Below are positions 44,919-58,027 of a stretch of 64,000 nucleotides of DNA, in pieces. Under the pieces are notes generated by a model. That model did no database searches, was not told where the DNA came from, and saw only the letters and a list, made by a program, of their open reading frames with translations. The DNA is from Bimuria novae-zelandiae CBS 107.79 (taxonomy: Eukaryota; Ascomycota; Dothideomycetes; Pleosporales; Didymosphaeriaceae): positions 204,884-268,883 of the forward strand of contig ML976740.1 in the NCBI GenBank assembly GCA_010015655.1. The letters run 5' to 3'. The position numbers and the translations under genes are program-made. How positions within the stretch are numbered: the first letter of the stretch is position 1; every line of letters begins with the position of its first letter.

Positions 44919-46625
44919 CTAAATAACCTGCTCCATACGATGCACATCCGACCCCCTCGTCCACCTCCTCATCCTCTTCCCCAGCCCATAATACAACGGC
45001 ACAGCAAACACCGCGGGGCCCACCACACACGCAAAAATCACCATCGCGGGCGTAATCCAACCCGCCTTACTCGTATGCGCGAGGTCAAAGATCCAATAAC
45101 TATACGAGAACGCGATGAAATTCTTAAACACGGTCGCAACTACCATGATCTCCCCGCTTATCGGTTTATAACAGTCGATCGCATACGTGATCGCGATGGT
45201 GGGTACAGATGTGACAGAGAAGCCGGCAAAGGAGTAGCCCCACACGACGATGTGGCCCCAGCCCCAGTGCTGCTGGTACCCAACCCCGCCGAGTATGGCG
45301 GAAAGCATGGTGAGAAGCATGAAGGGCCAGAGGGCCGGGAGCCGCATTTCGGGCTCGCGGATGCCGGCGTTTTTTCGCGTGGCGCGGGCAGCGATCCAGT
45401 CGGAGAAGGGGCCTGCGGAGGCGAGGCCGAGGAGGGCGCCGATGACGAAGGCGAAGTTCGTGTAGCCGACGTTTTGCGGGGTGAAGAGGTAGGGCGGTGC
45501 GGCGAAGATGACAGATTCGGTGATGTTGAAGAAGAGGACGAGGTCTGCGGGGCCGGCGAGCATGAGGCCTGCCCAGAGGATGGTGGGGTTGAAGAAGAAT
45601 TTGATGGGCGTCCAGGTGTCGCGGATGATGAAGGTCTTCCAGCGGGGGTCAGGCTTGCGGAAGGAGAGGAATTGCTGGCGTGAGGGGCGGCCGTGGCCGA
45701 GAGGGGAGAGGGCAGTGTCGCTGACGGATGGGTGGCTTCCGATACGAGTGTGTGAAGTTTGCTTCTCGATCGAGTCTTGTCCGTTGACATGTTTTGAGCT
45801 GTATCCTTGGTCCCACTCTGGCTTAGAGATACCAGTATCTCCTTTGGCGTTGTCGCGATGGTACTTTGTCTCCGGGAAGGTGAAAGCGATCAAGATGATG
45901 GCGAAGGCCGAAAGACCGGTTTCCATCCAGAAGAATGATTTCCAGCCATAGTGCGCAGCCATAGATCCACTCATGACAGGACCAAGGAAGGCGCCGAGGA
46001 AGTAGCCAGTGAAGTAAACGCCCGTCCAGGCGCCCCGTTCGTAGAGAAAGAAGACATCAGCAATCATCTGAACTGGGATTGTTTCGCTTGTGGCGCAGAC
46101 AACACCATTTAGTGCGCGCGCTGCAAGAAGGCTGCGGTGCGACGTAGCCATCGCCTGCCAAATGCACGTGAGCATTATGAGCACGGCAAAAACCAACGAC
46201 ACAGCTCGACGTCCAAAAATATTGCTGAGCGGAACAATAACGAATCCCGCTACCCCCAGCGTGATAACCGTAATCCCAGTGAGGAACGCAAGTTGCGAGT
46301 TGTTGAGATGGAACTCCTTGCCGAGGAGCGGAAACATCGGGGCAATGGAAAGTGCACCGGTGACCGAGATCCAAGTAAAAAGCCACTGACTGGCCATAAC
46401 CATGACTACCATTGAATAAGTACGCTGAATTCAAAACCGTATCAGACGGCGGGAAAAAGGCTTACGTTTCCATTTCATAGACCAGTTCAAAGGGTCGCGA
46501 GGATCATTAGTAGGCACAGGAATCAACGCTTTCTTCGCCCTGCCATCTGCGTCCATGATCTCAGTGCCAGGCACCAAATCAACCTCTGTGCGAGTGTTTA
46601 TCGCCATCCCGGAAGCTGATGACAT
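44919..46625 (-). CDS. MFS transporter (DHA1-like)
   Basis: Exon 1 (46466..46625) and exon 2 (44919..46405) give 548 aa. The 60-nt intron (GTAAGC...GGTAG) joins MKWK to LMVMASQWLFTW in frame. The cytosolic N-terminus has the usual DPRDPLNWSMKWK motif. Twelve TM helices are readable. Family motifs are the loop 2-3 segment PLSNIFGRRAV and the helix 5 motif GYFLGAFLGPVMSG. A central hydrophilic loop (about 255-300) separates the halves. Such proteins export drugs, toxins or small metabolites by proton antiport at the plasma membrane; the substrate is unknown. An alternative acceptor (TTCAG, 37 nt after the donor) would break the frame. Confidence 0.88.
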
Positions 46626-48387
46626 CTATCCAGTCGTTCGATTTGTGAGTACAACACAAGATAAACTATAAGACCCCACGATATAAGTTTTGGTAATGCG
46701 TTGCTATCCAGACGTCCTCGGGAAATTCCAGCCCTAGCCGAGCCTTTATAAGTTCTCATCTTGACATACCAAGACACCATCCCGTGCATTCCTTCGGAAT
46801 CGGACATAGCTGACATACCTACCGCCATGTCGAGCTGCGTGAGAAATACGCCGACCATGGATGGACAAACTAGCTCTCACCGTGGAGTCGAGACAGTCGC
46901 CCCAATCCAATCAGGATGTCTGAACTACATCGCTCGATGACAGCCACAAGCTTTAGCCTTATGCAAGCACCGTCCCCACCGGCCCGCTGAATGTTGAGAT
47001 AAGTGTGGACGACTGGCCAAGTCCAGTGTCTGCCATTGGCCAGACTAACATGGATATCCCGAGTGGCAGACGAGCTGTTGTGTCCCAGAGGCGTTGATGC
47101 TCGAGGACAATCAGCAAGCTTGAATCAAAGTGGTTCCACAGCAGACGAGCGGAGACTTAACTGTGGCGTTCATTATACTATCCTCTTCTGCCCCGTGTAG
47201 TCCCCTCTTCATGGCTTATTTGTGTCCAGTCCACAAGCTGAAAAAAAGCAAGTCCAAGCACGCATGCGGCCTTCCGCACGCTACACCTGTTATCTCACAT
47301 CTCTGGATAACTACAAGCAGCCATTCACACGGCGCAGATATCATGCGAACCCTGCAACGTTTCGTTATGCACATGAAACCAGCATCCCAACGTGTCAAGT
47401 GGAGGTCCGCGTGAATCAAGGTCGTGTGGTAGACACGGACGCCAAGTAGAGGATCCGAGGGCAAGTTTCGGAGTGCGGGGAAGCGAGAACGATCTGCGCT
47501 CAAAGTAAGTTACGGCGCCTTTCCGAACCGCCAGCGCATTGGTTGTGCATTATCAGAGTGATGAGGTGATTCAGCTTATGGCTGAAAGCCACAGGGAAGT
47601 TCGATCCGTGGTTGGGGAACCGTCCAAATGTTGGCTCTGCATAGTAGATGTTGTGGTTACGCTTCGGCTTCACCTCCGCCTCGAAGCACAATGGCGACTT
47701 CCGTTTGTAGGCTATCACATTGGCTGGCATCAGTCACTCAGCTAGGAATCGCAATATGTCCAGGATCTAATTAAACACAAAGAATTACCATGTTCGCTTT
47801 TGATATCATACACATGCAGGCAATCCCCAAGATCGTGGCCGACAAACAGGATGCCCATATGTCCAATCCACCTCTTGATCCTTAAATGCATACCATGATG
47901 CCATGAAAGCCGTGTCCGCCGTATAGCCAGAGTTCTGTCAATGCAGGCCGGCAACCAATACACCGAGCGAGCATTTCAGCACCGCAGGATGTCCGAGCAA
48001 CGCCGACCACATATCGCCAAGGAACTGAACAGGATGATGGCCCGGTAAATCTAAACACAAATATTCCACCAGTTGAAGAAGAAGAAAAGCAAAAAAAGAG
48101 ATAGCCCACAAACGATGATGTTTCACACCGTTTGTGTCTTCTTTTGGTATAGCCTCCTGCATCCCAGTGATCTTTGGCGGATCATGCGGGTACAGGGTCG
48201 CCAAGGACCGTGAATGAGGAAAGACAAGTAATGTACAGGTGCTCCAACGCTCTGAACCTCACGCGGTTTAGCCTGATATGACGCATCACATTTTCAGCGT
48301 TGTGACATATCAGCGTTGTGCCGACAGTACTAGAGCGTGATTCTAGCACTGTAGTCCGGAAAGCGAATCTTCGAAAGGAGGCGACGG
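46626..48387. other. 1.8-kb gene-free interval
   Basis: It holds the MFS promoter (upstream of 46625) and the 3' flank of the EDC4 gene. A minus-strand frame at 47938-48204 (88 codons) includes one hydrophobic helix (LWAISFFAFLLLQLVEYLCL) and could be a small membrane protein, but support is weak. Other open frames show nothing. Confidence 0.4.
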
Positions 48388-51300
48388 TTAAGCACGAGAC
48401 ACGTAGGATACGTGAGAGCCGGGGTAACTGGGCCTCGGCACAAGTTCACCCACGCGCCTAACTAGGGCGGCGATGCGTCGGAGAGATGGATCACCGGGTG
48501 ACGTCTCGTTCAGACGCATGTACGCGTTAGTAAGACGCTCCTTGATAACCTCCATGATCTTGGGCAGGACATCATGAATCTCGGGATCCTGTAGCAAATA
48601 TTAGTATTGAAAATGTGTAGCGGAGATTCCATATTTACATTGGGATCAATGTGCCTAAGGACACCTTCAAGCCATGAAAGACGTTCGGCGAGGTTTTCCT
48701 GGAGAGAGGTCGTGACAACGGCACCAGTCGAGAGGACCAGCAAGGGCGAAATTTGGCCGAGGTAGGTTGGATCGCATTTGATGAACACAGTATCGAAGAG
48801 CTCATTCGAGTTGGGAGATTGCAGCCAGTGCATGGTGGCTATATCATATTGTTGCGTGTTCATAAGATCGAATATCTTCCGCGCTTCAGTTTCCTCTTCT
48901 TTTTCTTCATCCGCTGGAGGAGCAGCAGAAGCCTGCGAAACTTGTAACAAGTGCTGCTGCATCTTGTTGACTTGGTCCTGGAGCTCAGCTTGAGTTGCTG
49001 CCATTGCCTGAATCGTTTGCAGACACGTTTGCACAGTTTCAGTGAGCTGCCCTACCTTGGCCATGTCATCACGATGTTGAATCTGCGCGTGTCGAAGCTG
49101 CTCGGTAATCTTGTGATCGACGGCGTTGGTCACACTCGCCATAGCAGGATTGATAACAGAACCGACAGTGGCGGCAATTGTCTGATCGAGACCGACGGAG
49201 ACCTTCCTTGCAACTTGGTCAGAGAGGGACTGGAAGATATGTGGCGCCTTCAATGTCCGCGCAACGGCCTCGGGAATCTCCTTGGTCAACTGAGGACCAA
49301 GGTGGGCCTTGACAGTACTGCCCAAGTTCTTCTCGAGGGTAGAGGATGTCTGCGTCAGCAAGCTGGGTAGCAACACCTCACGCATGTTCTGATCCACCAT
49401 CTTTCGAATGACGCCCTCAATGTTTTCCGTCAAGGTGCTCGAAACCAAACGTAGAAGAGCTTCCTGGTTGGCGCCATTCTGTGCTTTAGCAGCGCGTCGC
49501 TCGTCGTCAAGGCGCTTCGAGACCGAATCCGTGTAGTGGGCAAGACCTTTGCTGATCTCTGATTGCACCGCTTCTTCAAGCTGCTTCGAATCGAATGTAG
49601 CCGCCGTCGCCTGTTGCGGAAGTTGACCAACTAACTTCTTGGCCCACTCGGGGATCTCAGCATCGGAACTCTTAGTGGGGGTGGATTCTGATGGCTCAGG
49701 AACAGCAGGCGACTTAGAGCGTGGAGTATTCTGGGCGGCTTGCGCATAAGAAGGAGGCGGAGGAACGCGCGAAGACGAAGAGACCTGTGATGCGGTTTCA
49801 GCGGTCGAGCGCTTCTTTTTCTTCTTCTCGGACTTCTCGCCACCATTGATAATTGCAGCGCGAGCAGCATCTTGCTTGCTCTCTACCTTGGCGAGTGTTG
49901 AGGCACGCATTGCAGCTTCGGGGGTCATGGATTGACGGGAGGCAGCGCTGTTCTCCTTCTTGATGGTCTCACGAGCAGATCGATCAGACACAGACTTCGG
50001 ACCTGGCGTGTCACCGCTGGTAACAGAGTCGTCCACAGGAGGCGCAGCTTGCCTCAACGCAACGATGTTTATTACACCCTCGTCTTGTGCCTCTTTAGGA
50101 TGCATAGGCTCACCCTCCTTCTTCCAGCCCAAATCGCTTCGTCGGATGCGCAGAGTACAAACACCCTTCGAATGCATCACGTAGAGCTCAAACAGAGCGG
50201 TGTTTTCCGGGTCATCAACGTCAGGCGGTCCAGCAGGCTCATTGAGCATGTGAAGACTCCGGATTTGGCCCTTGGAAGAGAACGAGTACTCAGTTATGCT
50301 GGTCATAATGGCCGTCGCGTTGACAGGAGGGAGTTGTCGGCTCCTGTCGCCATTCCTGTTCACGATTCGTGATATGTATTCGGCTTGGTTCATGAGCGGT
50401 AAATTGTAGCGTGGGCAAGAGACATGAACGAAGAATATGGAGTTGCGCGTAGGGTGGGCGACAGCCACGATACCAGTCTTCGGGTGGAAGCCAACGGTGC
50501 AGATGGCGTCGGATTCCTTCTCATGGGGCAGGTTGATTTCCTGGACGGCCTTGCCCAATCCCAAGTCCCATAGCTGGAAGGCATGGTTTTGCTTCATACC
50601 GACCATCACATATCGCAAAGCAATCCCCTTGTTAAAAGGCTTGTCTTTGTCGAAGAAGAAAACCGAGGTGGGCCACGACTTGGCGTTCGCAGACGTTGTG
50701 TGGAACTCGAGTATAGTCTCAGAAACTTCGACTGATATCTCCCGTCCTGATGTCACGACCTCGGGGTCGATAAGTGGGCGAATGTCCCAGAAACGCATGC
50801 GGCCGGCCTTGTCCAACGATACAATCACAGTGTCATCCTCGCTGAATGTGAAGTCCTTCCCAGCCTTGCCGGTCAGTATCTTGAGCGCACATTCTTTGTA
50901 GTACCTCTCAGTGTGAACAATGCGTGAGTTCGACCGCAGAAATCTCTGGGCGATTTGTGGCCAGATGATATGAATGGCCTTGCCACGACCGATGGCGAAG
51001 AACTCGGGGTGGCGGGACGACGGTTTGGCGCGAGTTTTCAGCTGCCCGCCAGATGTGTTATCATCTTGGGAAGGCGAAGGGGGGAGTACAAGGCCAGTTT
51101 TGTCCAGCTCATCGAACTCGCTGTCGCTTTGCGGGTTGGCGGACACCCAAAACACAGTGCCATTGACACCAATGCCGAGTACGCTTTCAACGTCCGATCG
51201 AGACGAGTCTTCACCGCCAACACAGAGTGCAACATTGAAGAGGCGCTCCGAATGGTGTTCAAAAACCTGGCGGTAGTCTCCGTTCTCCTGGCGTATTACG

Positions 51301-52778
51301 CGGAAGCCGCCCTTCTTGACGATGGCGTATACAATGAAGCTCTTGCTCGCTGCTACAAGGGAGCGATCAATTTGGTCAAACTCCTTCTTGAGCCTAGCGA
51401 CGTCCATGACAAGATCTGGTGAAAACTGGATGCGTGGCTTCTGCAAGTTTTGAACGGTGATGGAAGCGAATGCGCGCATAGGAAACCGATAGACTATTAC
51501 CGTCTGGTCTTCTTCCTTCGCCGGGCTGTCCTCAGCACTCTCCCAACTGTCGGCGACATCTCCCTGGGCAATTTTGTTGGCAACTTGCTTCAACGAGGCA
51601 GCGATTGGCTTCGACACTTCCTTCTCGAGCGCCTTGAAGTTGGCGTCATCGTCCAGCTCCTTTTTGATCTCTGAAGCGGTCTCCACTACGGCTTCTTCAA
51701 TCTCTTTGACCTGCTCAGGCGGCATGCGTGCGAATTCCTTCGCAGCCTCCGCCTCAAGGGTCTCCTCGATCTCTTTGCCAACTTGCTCGCCCAGTTCGCT
51801 GACGGCCTCGGCGACCGTCTCGGGAGGAGCGTTGCCTGGTGACAGCTTTCGAAATTTGTGTTGTGATCCCTCCTCACCACTGGCAGATGCGGGGCCGTCC
51901 AAGCCGTGCTTGGGCTTCAGTATCTCCATCTTGGGGGCGGGCGCGGGTGCCTTCGAGCTGTCTGGGGCTGGGGTCCTATTCCGAGGACTCGCAGCCTCCA
52001 ATTGTTCGAAGGGGTTGCGATATGTGAATCGCGGGGCTTCCGATCGAGGCGGCTCTGGCTCGAACTGAGACTGTTCGGGCCCTTCGGATCCAAACACTCG
52101 CATCGGAGACGCAGCAGACGGATCCGCAGGGATGTTCTCGAGGGTGGCAGCTACAGTGACCAAGTCTTGAGCCACGTCGCCAGCAGCCGTTTCAGGCCGC
52201 GAGGCAACGGGCGGTGGAGAGAAGGCCGCAGCTGAAGCACGCGACGAGGGGCTGTCGGACTGAGCGGGCTTCGGAGCCAAAAGGCGCATCAGTAGATCCT
52301 GCTGGTTCTGATTCTGGCTCGAAACAGAGGCAGGCTCGGGACGGGCAGCGAGGGGTGCGGCGCTGGCCGGCGCGTGCGTGGACTTGCCGCCCGTGAAGCT
52401 CGCAACCAAGTCGGACGCTGAGACAGCGCGCCCGTGGGCTGCGGCGGGGTCAAATGGCTGCGTGTTCTGCGACGGGCGCCTCGCTTGCGCAACGCTGGGC
52501 TGCGAATTGAAGCGCAACAGGTTCAGCAGCTGCGTCGACTGTTGTTGGGGAGTCTGCTGCGACACGCCAGCCTGTTCAGGACCTGGCGTGTTCGCTGCTG
52601 ACGAGTTTGGCGACATAATCGCGGATTGGTGGTGCGGTTGCGGGCCGCCAGGCGATGGCGAGAAGATAGGTGATGAGACGGACGGCTGTTGGTACGCGTG
52701 GGAGGGAGGTTGATTGTTGTTGTTGCCAGCTCCACCCTGGCTGTGGAGAAGTGCAAGTAGATCTTGCAGCTCCGACAT
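48388..52778 (-). CDS. EDC4/Ge-1 (Pdc1-like) mRNA-decapping scaffold
   Basis: Exons 48639..52778 and 48388..48588 (50-nt intron, GTAAAT...CTACAG, joining RHIDPN to DPEIHDVLPK) give 1446 aa. Residues 1-30 form a short helix (MSELQDLLALLHSQ), followed by a long Gln/Pro/Ser-rich disordered part with a conserved LLNLLRF patch. A WD40-like propeller spans roughly 420-880. A low-complexity linker with KKKKKRSTAET comes next, then a long helical region from about 1050 to the end, with EVIKERLTNAYMRLNE and LVRRVGELV in the last exon. This layout matches EDC4, which brings Dcp1-Dcp2 and Xrn1 together in P-bodies. In S. pombe the counterpart is Pdc1. The start gives the standard N-terminal motif. Confidence 0.85.
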
Positions 52779-53351
52779 GGTGAAAGGACGATGTAGTCGC
52801 CTGTTCGATGGTTAGCTAGGTGAAGGCAGGAGGCGTTTGCACTTTGCAAGTGAGAGAAGCTGTGCTGGCGATGACGCTGCGGACTTGGAGCCCAAAATTC
52901 GCGTGGGCACAGCCCAGCCACTCATATTGTGTACTTACCAGCGACAGCGCTACTCTACGATTGAAGAGCCAACGAACAGGCTGTGTAGAGTAGAGACGCT
53001 GGAGGCTCGCCCGCGAATGAATTGGCGACGAGAACGAGTTCGCCGGAGTTGGCGCGTCTTCAAACAGCGAGCCGTCGTTAGCCTGGAAGCGGGAAGGTGC
53101 AATGGAGCTTGTGCGACGGCGTCACGTGATACATATTAGCCCGGGGTTCTATATACATGCCCGTGTGGAATAGCGTCACGAGCTACATCTCCCGAGTATT
53201 TTAAATATAGAAAAATTATAAATCACCGTCAAGCGGGCTTATGGCTTTACGTTCGTAGGCGCGCCAGTGAACTAATTCTGCGCGCACATTTCCACGGTCT
53301 AGCCAATCCCTAAGAACCCCTTCTAGATACCACAAAAGCAACGCTGAGGAT
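52779..53351. other. EDC4 promoter and GH85 3' flank
   Basis: About 570 bases upstream of the EDC4 start and downstream of the GH85 stop, both genes being on the minus strand. Overlapping open frames here are shadows; no motif recognised. Confidence 0.45.
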
Positions 53352-55722
53352 TCAACGTGGCAGTTCCACGTCCCCTCGTTCAAACCGAGCGACCTCTCTG
53401 CCATCAAACCCCACACCAATCAGAATAACCTTGACGCTTCCTCCGCTCAGTGATTTGACAAAACGTTCAGGTAAAACATACTCTAGAGCATATGCTCTGC
53501 CTAGATCTACGCCGTCGACCTGAACCGCAAAGTAAGAGAACGGCCCGGTAAGCTTGCTGTATGGAACACCAGGTGGCGTACGTGCGGGTCCTCCGTGCTC
53601 GCCTTGGTGCGACCATCGCAACCTCCAGTGCTCAGTGTCTCCCTCTCCGTGTCTTTCGATCGCTGCGTCTTGAATTGAATATTGTTGAGAAGTGCCGGGA
53701 TAGACACGAGGCACGATACGTATCTCGTAGATGTCCATGACGGGAGTTGGATTTTCAAATTGCATGTATGAGCGTACGTGGACACCTAGCTCAAGAACTC
53801 GCACGTTTTTGTCTTCATCTTCGTCTCTTGTTGCAGTCACCGGGCACTCAATGACTTGAACCTGGTTTGTCGGTGCTGTATCTTCCAGTCGTATGTATTT
53901 GATACCATTCGTAAATTTAAGATAGAAGCTTGTTGTGGCGTTCGGAACCCGGTTGTGCAAGAGGCAAAGGCTGGAGATAATGAGCTGTAGCGATCCATCA
54001 GCCGGCATGTCCAGTTTGAAGAGAGAAAGATGCCGCTCGTGTTCACGATCACTTTGTGATTGTCTGGCTACAGTTGTAGCGCGAGTACCTGCGGTTATAT
54101 GCAGGTAGGCCTTACTACCCTTGTTCTGAATATGGTGCATGAAACCATCGACCTCATGTCCTTGATCATCCTTTACATTTTCAGTTGGCGGATGTGGCAA
54201 TATGGACTGTGCACCGAGCTGTGAGTGCAATTTCTTACCATCGAATATTCTTTGGCTTTGATCTTCGCTGTGATGGGTAAAAGGCATGCTGAAATCCGTA
54301 AAGAAGAATCGTTCCGAGCCTGCAGGAAAGTGCGTGGCAGACCCGGTTATGGGAAATTCTGGATTCGCAGGATGGCGTCGGCTTGTATCCCCGCATGAAC
54401 ATGTAACTTGGAACGGAGGCCTTGGAAGAGCATGCCCTAGCCACATCGCACGATCGATACTCAGGCCGTCACATAAGGCGTCACCACGAGGAAAGTGTTC
54501 AAAAGACCATGCAGGAGCAAACATGCCGGCTGAGAACCCGATCTCTGCAATCTTGCAGACTGCGACACCTGTATTGGTGCCGCCGCCTCCCTTTACTGGA
54601 TACGTGGTCCGTGGCTGGGTCAGCTTCGTCCTGTTCTGTGCCCATACGTCAATGCCGAAATAGACCTTGTCGAGTGGCATGCCGCGCTTGAGGGCAAAGT
54701 CTTTTGACTCCAGGGCATCATGTTCTCCCCAGCAGTAATTCGTCAATACAGCTCCGCATGCGATGGCAAATGGAAGATTCTTGGGCGTCAATGCGTTTTG
54801 GTAGGTAATCGTATTGCCAGTGGTGAGTGCATCGTACCTGAATATGTCAGATTGATACCGGACTACGGGCGAAAGCGTAGTGACCATATGAGTTCTCCTA
54901 CATCTCCCATCTCTCCCTTCAGACTACCGAGGAACGCTTCTACTAATTCTGGGTCCCAGACATTTCGTGTAAACGGTTTTTCGATATTAACAAGCCAGCC
55001 GTCAAACCTGCGAGTGATGCACTGTGAGCAATCCGTCATGCGACATTCATATGTCACGGAAAAGATCACAGCTTGCTGCTGAATGATGTGCCCTTGAGCT
55101 CCAATCTTTTGGCAGAGACGACTTACCCGTAGTGGCGGGCAATTTGAGCCAGTTTTCTCGCCAGCGGGAACGTCTCGTTTGTCTGTCCATCGTCGTCTTC
55201 TAGCGTGGAACGTAACAATCTATCCGAGCTTTCTGTTTGCGGTTCGATTAACAACGTTCCGAACACCTTCACGCCATTCCTGTGTAGCGTATTCGTCCAT
55301 GGTGGCGGAGGAACACACACGAGCTTGTGCGAAAAGTAAACGAAAGATTCGACATATTGAAGGTATTCACAGTAATAGCGGAAACCGTCTACACTGATAT
55401 TGGTAGAAGCCTCGTAATCTTGATAATTCCCCGCGAAGTCATGGCACAGTAAAACATTCGCTTTGCTCCCACTGCTGGTGGAAGCACCAGACGACCGATT
55501 CAACAGTGGGGTGTTGGCCCTTTGAATAGGATCAGACTCAGATTCGGTCCATTCTTCGAGCTGTGCAAACGTGTCAAAGTAGGTGAACCCCTTTAGGCGG
55601 TCCAGTCGGCGCTGCTTTTCCCGTTCTTCGGGCGTTGGACCAGTGTCTGGGGAAGGGAAGAGATGGCGGTACCCGTCCCGAATAGGTCGGAGAATATCTT
55701 TCCATCCGAACAGAAAAACCAT
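53352..55722 (-). CDS. endo-beta-N-acetylglucosaminidase, GH85 (cytosolic ENGase type)
   Basis: Three exons, complement(53352..54837, 54885..55007, 55127..55722), give 734 aa. Introns are 119 nt (55008..55126, GTAAGT...CGCAG) and 47 nt (54838..54884, weak donor GTCACT, acceptor TTCAG). The second splice is forced by the family motif LIWYDALTTGNTITYQNALT. The catalytic motif FDGWLVNIEKPF (Asn and acid/base Glu) lies across the exon 2 start; YCEYLQYVESFVYFSHKLV and GVKVFGTLLIEP precede it. A C-terminal beta-rich region follows. No signal peptide is present, so it probably acts in the cytosol on free or misfolded N-glycans, cleaving between the two core GlcNAc residues. I chose MVFLFGWKDILRPIRDGY (55722) over an in-frame ATG at 55764 because the family starts there. 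Confidence 0.9.
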
Positions 55723-56159
55723 CGTAGTAGGCTGCGATGTGGGCTTAACAGGCGCAACGGGCACCAGCGGCTGCTAGTATACAGAACCGGTCAAGGTGTG
55801 AAACATTCCCGGCAAGTCGCCACTCCAACAGAAGCCACCTCCCTAGATAGAAATGGAAAACAGCTCACAAGGAGCCAAGAAATATGAAGTAGCCAGTAAA
55901 TTATAATTTCTCAATAAGGTCAATTGTTGAAGATAGTGTACAGCAGCGAGGAGTGATCAGTTGGGGTGACGTTGGTCGTTCTTACCAAGCAGGGGTGCGT
56001 CTTGGCGATGCAAGGATAATCCAGCTCACTCTACGTACAGCCTCCAAGCTCCCAACGTGTCTTCATTTCAAGTCTTTCAGCGTGTTTTCTCCTCCCACAT
56101 CCACAGTCAATATCCCCACGCATCGTGCACGAAACTGAGCGGAACGATTGCGCGCCACC
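55723..56159. promoter_or_regulatory. divergent promoter region, GH85/ERD2
   Basis: About 440 bases between the divergent GH85 and ERD2 genes. No clear TATA box or known site identified. Confidence 0.45.
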
Positions 56160-57078
56160 ATGATGAATCTCTTCAGGTTACTCGGTGCGTCTCACGGCCC
56201 CTTCCACCCGCCCAAAGCTGGCGCAATGGCTGCTGCTCCGCTGTGTGCACGTCGCACATCGCCAATTGCAAGCGCATGCTAACTGCAGAATTAGGGGATC
56301 TTTCCCACCTCCTGTCCATTTTGATTCTGCTGCAGAAGATGAAATCATCAAGTGTACGCCTGTGAAGCCTCGCCGGCAACTGCACCCAGAGCCTAACAGC
56401 AGCAGAGCGCGTCCGGCATCTCGTTTAAATCACAATTCCTCTACCTCATGGTATACATTACCCGATACGTCGACCTTCTCTGGACATTCTACGACCCCAA
56501 GTCGCTCTACAACACCATCTTCAAGATCATCTTCATCAGCACCGCCTCGTACACCGTCTACCTCATGCTTAACGACTACAAGCCCACCCACGACCCGAAT
56601 CTCGATACCTTCAAGGTGCAATACCTCATCGGAGCGAGCGCAGTGTTGGCGATACTGTTCCCGTACAAATACTCTTTCACTGAGGTGGGTAGTGGCAGGC
56701 CACAGGAAAGGGCAGGCGCTGACCATGGCCGTAGATCCTCTGGGCATTCTCCATCTGGCTTGAGTCCGTCGCAATCCTTCCCCAGCTCTTCATGCTGCAA
56801 AGAACAGGCGAGGCCGAGACCATCACCACTCACTACCTCTTCGCGCTCGGCGCATACCGTGCTCTGTACATTCCCAATTGGATCTACAGGTACTTCTTTG
56901 ATGTGCCGCGCTACTGGGACCCTATCGCCGTCATCGCGGGTATCGTTCAGACAATCCTCTACTCTGACTTCTTCTGGATCTACTACACCAAGTGCGTACG
57001 CATATCATTGGCGGAAGACAGCGGTGCTAATGCGAGTTCAGGGTCATTCAAGGCAAGAAGTTCAACCTGCCGGTGTAG
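56160..57078 (+). CDS. ERD2: ER lumen protein-retaining receptor (KDEL/HDEL receptor)
   Basis: Five exons (56160..56184, 56295..56353, 56406..56684, 56735..56991, 57042..57078) give 218 aa. The four introns, 110, 52, 50 and 50 nt, are all GT-AG. The joined protein reads [20 protein letters not shown], a conserved [20 protein letters not shown] segment, [20 protein letters not shown] and [20 protein letters not shown], and ends KKFNLPV. This is the seven-helix ERD2 family, which retrieves HDEL/KDEL proteins from the Golgi to the ER. Length and motifs are complete. Exon 1 has only 25 nt, so automated predictions may miss it. The second ATG may be the start used (MNLFRLLG). Confidence 0.95.
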
Positions 57079-58027
57079 GCAACCAGACGTCGACAAGCGT
57101 TTGTTTCGAGGTGCAAACCTATCGCTCAAAAGGTCACCATAGCCGGCAACGTTGCGCGTGAGTCAACCGAACCGGTTGGTAACAAATATCTTCTCGTTGT
57201 ATGATAAAGGGCAGAATGGTCAAACTCGCCAGGTGCGCTGCGTGGCAAGTTTTTCTTGCAAACTTGCAATTGCAGGCGTTTGTGGCGCATGGCATATTGT
57301 ATATGTAAAGGATGTTAAGGATGCTTTCTATTCATGTTCAGGATAGGATAGAACATCGGGCGTTTTCGAGGGCGGGACTCCTCGTGGACAAGGTGGATAT
57401 ACCAAGGCTTGCAATTCTATTGCTACTGAAAACCCTGCACAATTTGCTTCACTGGCCTATGCGTTGTATCCAAGACCTTCTTGTATATGATATTTGGTTA
57501 CGTTTGAAACTAGACCTCGACGTGTTGGCTCGTGTCATTCCTTCCAATGTATATTTCACCCGGTGATTGACAGCACGCACATGCGCACATACCGAAGTGG
57601 ACCGCACAGACCACGTGCAGGTGCCTAGGTTCTATCAGTATGTGCACCCGTGCACACCATTCACCAGGAGTTCCGAATAAGCGCTAGCGCCAGTTCCTAA
57701 TCTTATATAAATACCCCGCTCTGCGCCGGTTCAGAAACATCACTCACCCTCGACACCTTCGATACCTTCGACGCCTTCGACACCATCGACACCCTTGACA
57801 CTCGGCTCGACCAAACATCCTCTACAAACATTAATTCCACAGTCTCGAGAATATCGTCTGCCAACACACCTGTTCCCTTAACTACGCCTGCAACTCTGCA
57901 CAAGGGTCTCAACAAGTCTCATAACGAGCGCCTCTCCCTAGATTTCTGGGCAGTCGAGAACACGCCTGACTGGTTAATCGGCGCTGAATGGCTTCCCGAA
58001 CTCACGGACGAGCTTCAGGCAACGTCT
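57079..58027. other. interval with TATA box and ATG-less open frame
   Basis: 57079-57690 shows nothing clear. A strong TATA box (TATATAAATA) lies at 57704-57713. From the TAA at about 57698 to 58028 the frame of the next gene stays open (about 110 codons) without an ATG. It includes a 9-bp tandem repeat coding Asp-Thr-Phe-like triplets (DTFDTFDAFDTIDTLDTRLD, 57749-57808) and coding-like text (LSLDFWAVENTPDWLIGAEW). The next gene may therefore start earlier through an unseen exon or a non-AUG codon. Confidence 0.45.

Noticed and set aside
44787..45683. 298-codon plus-strand open frame
   Set aside because: Lies antisense to the MFS transporter; Arg/Glu/Gly-rich low-complexity translation typical of a shadow frame.
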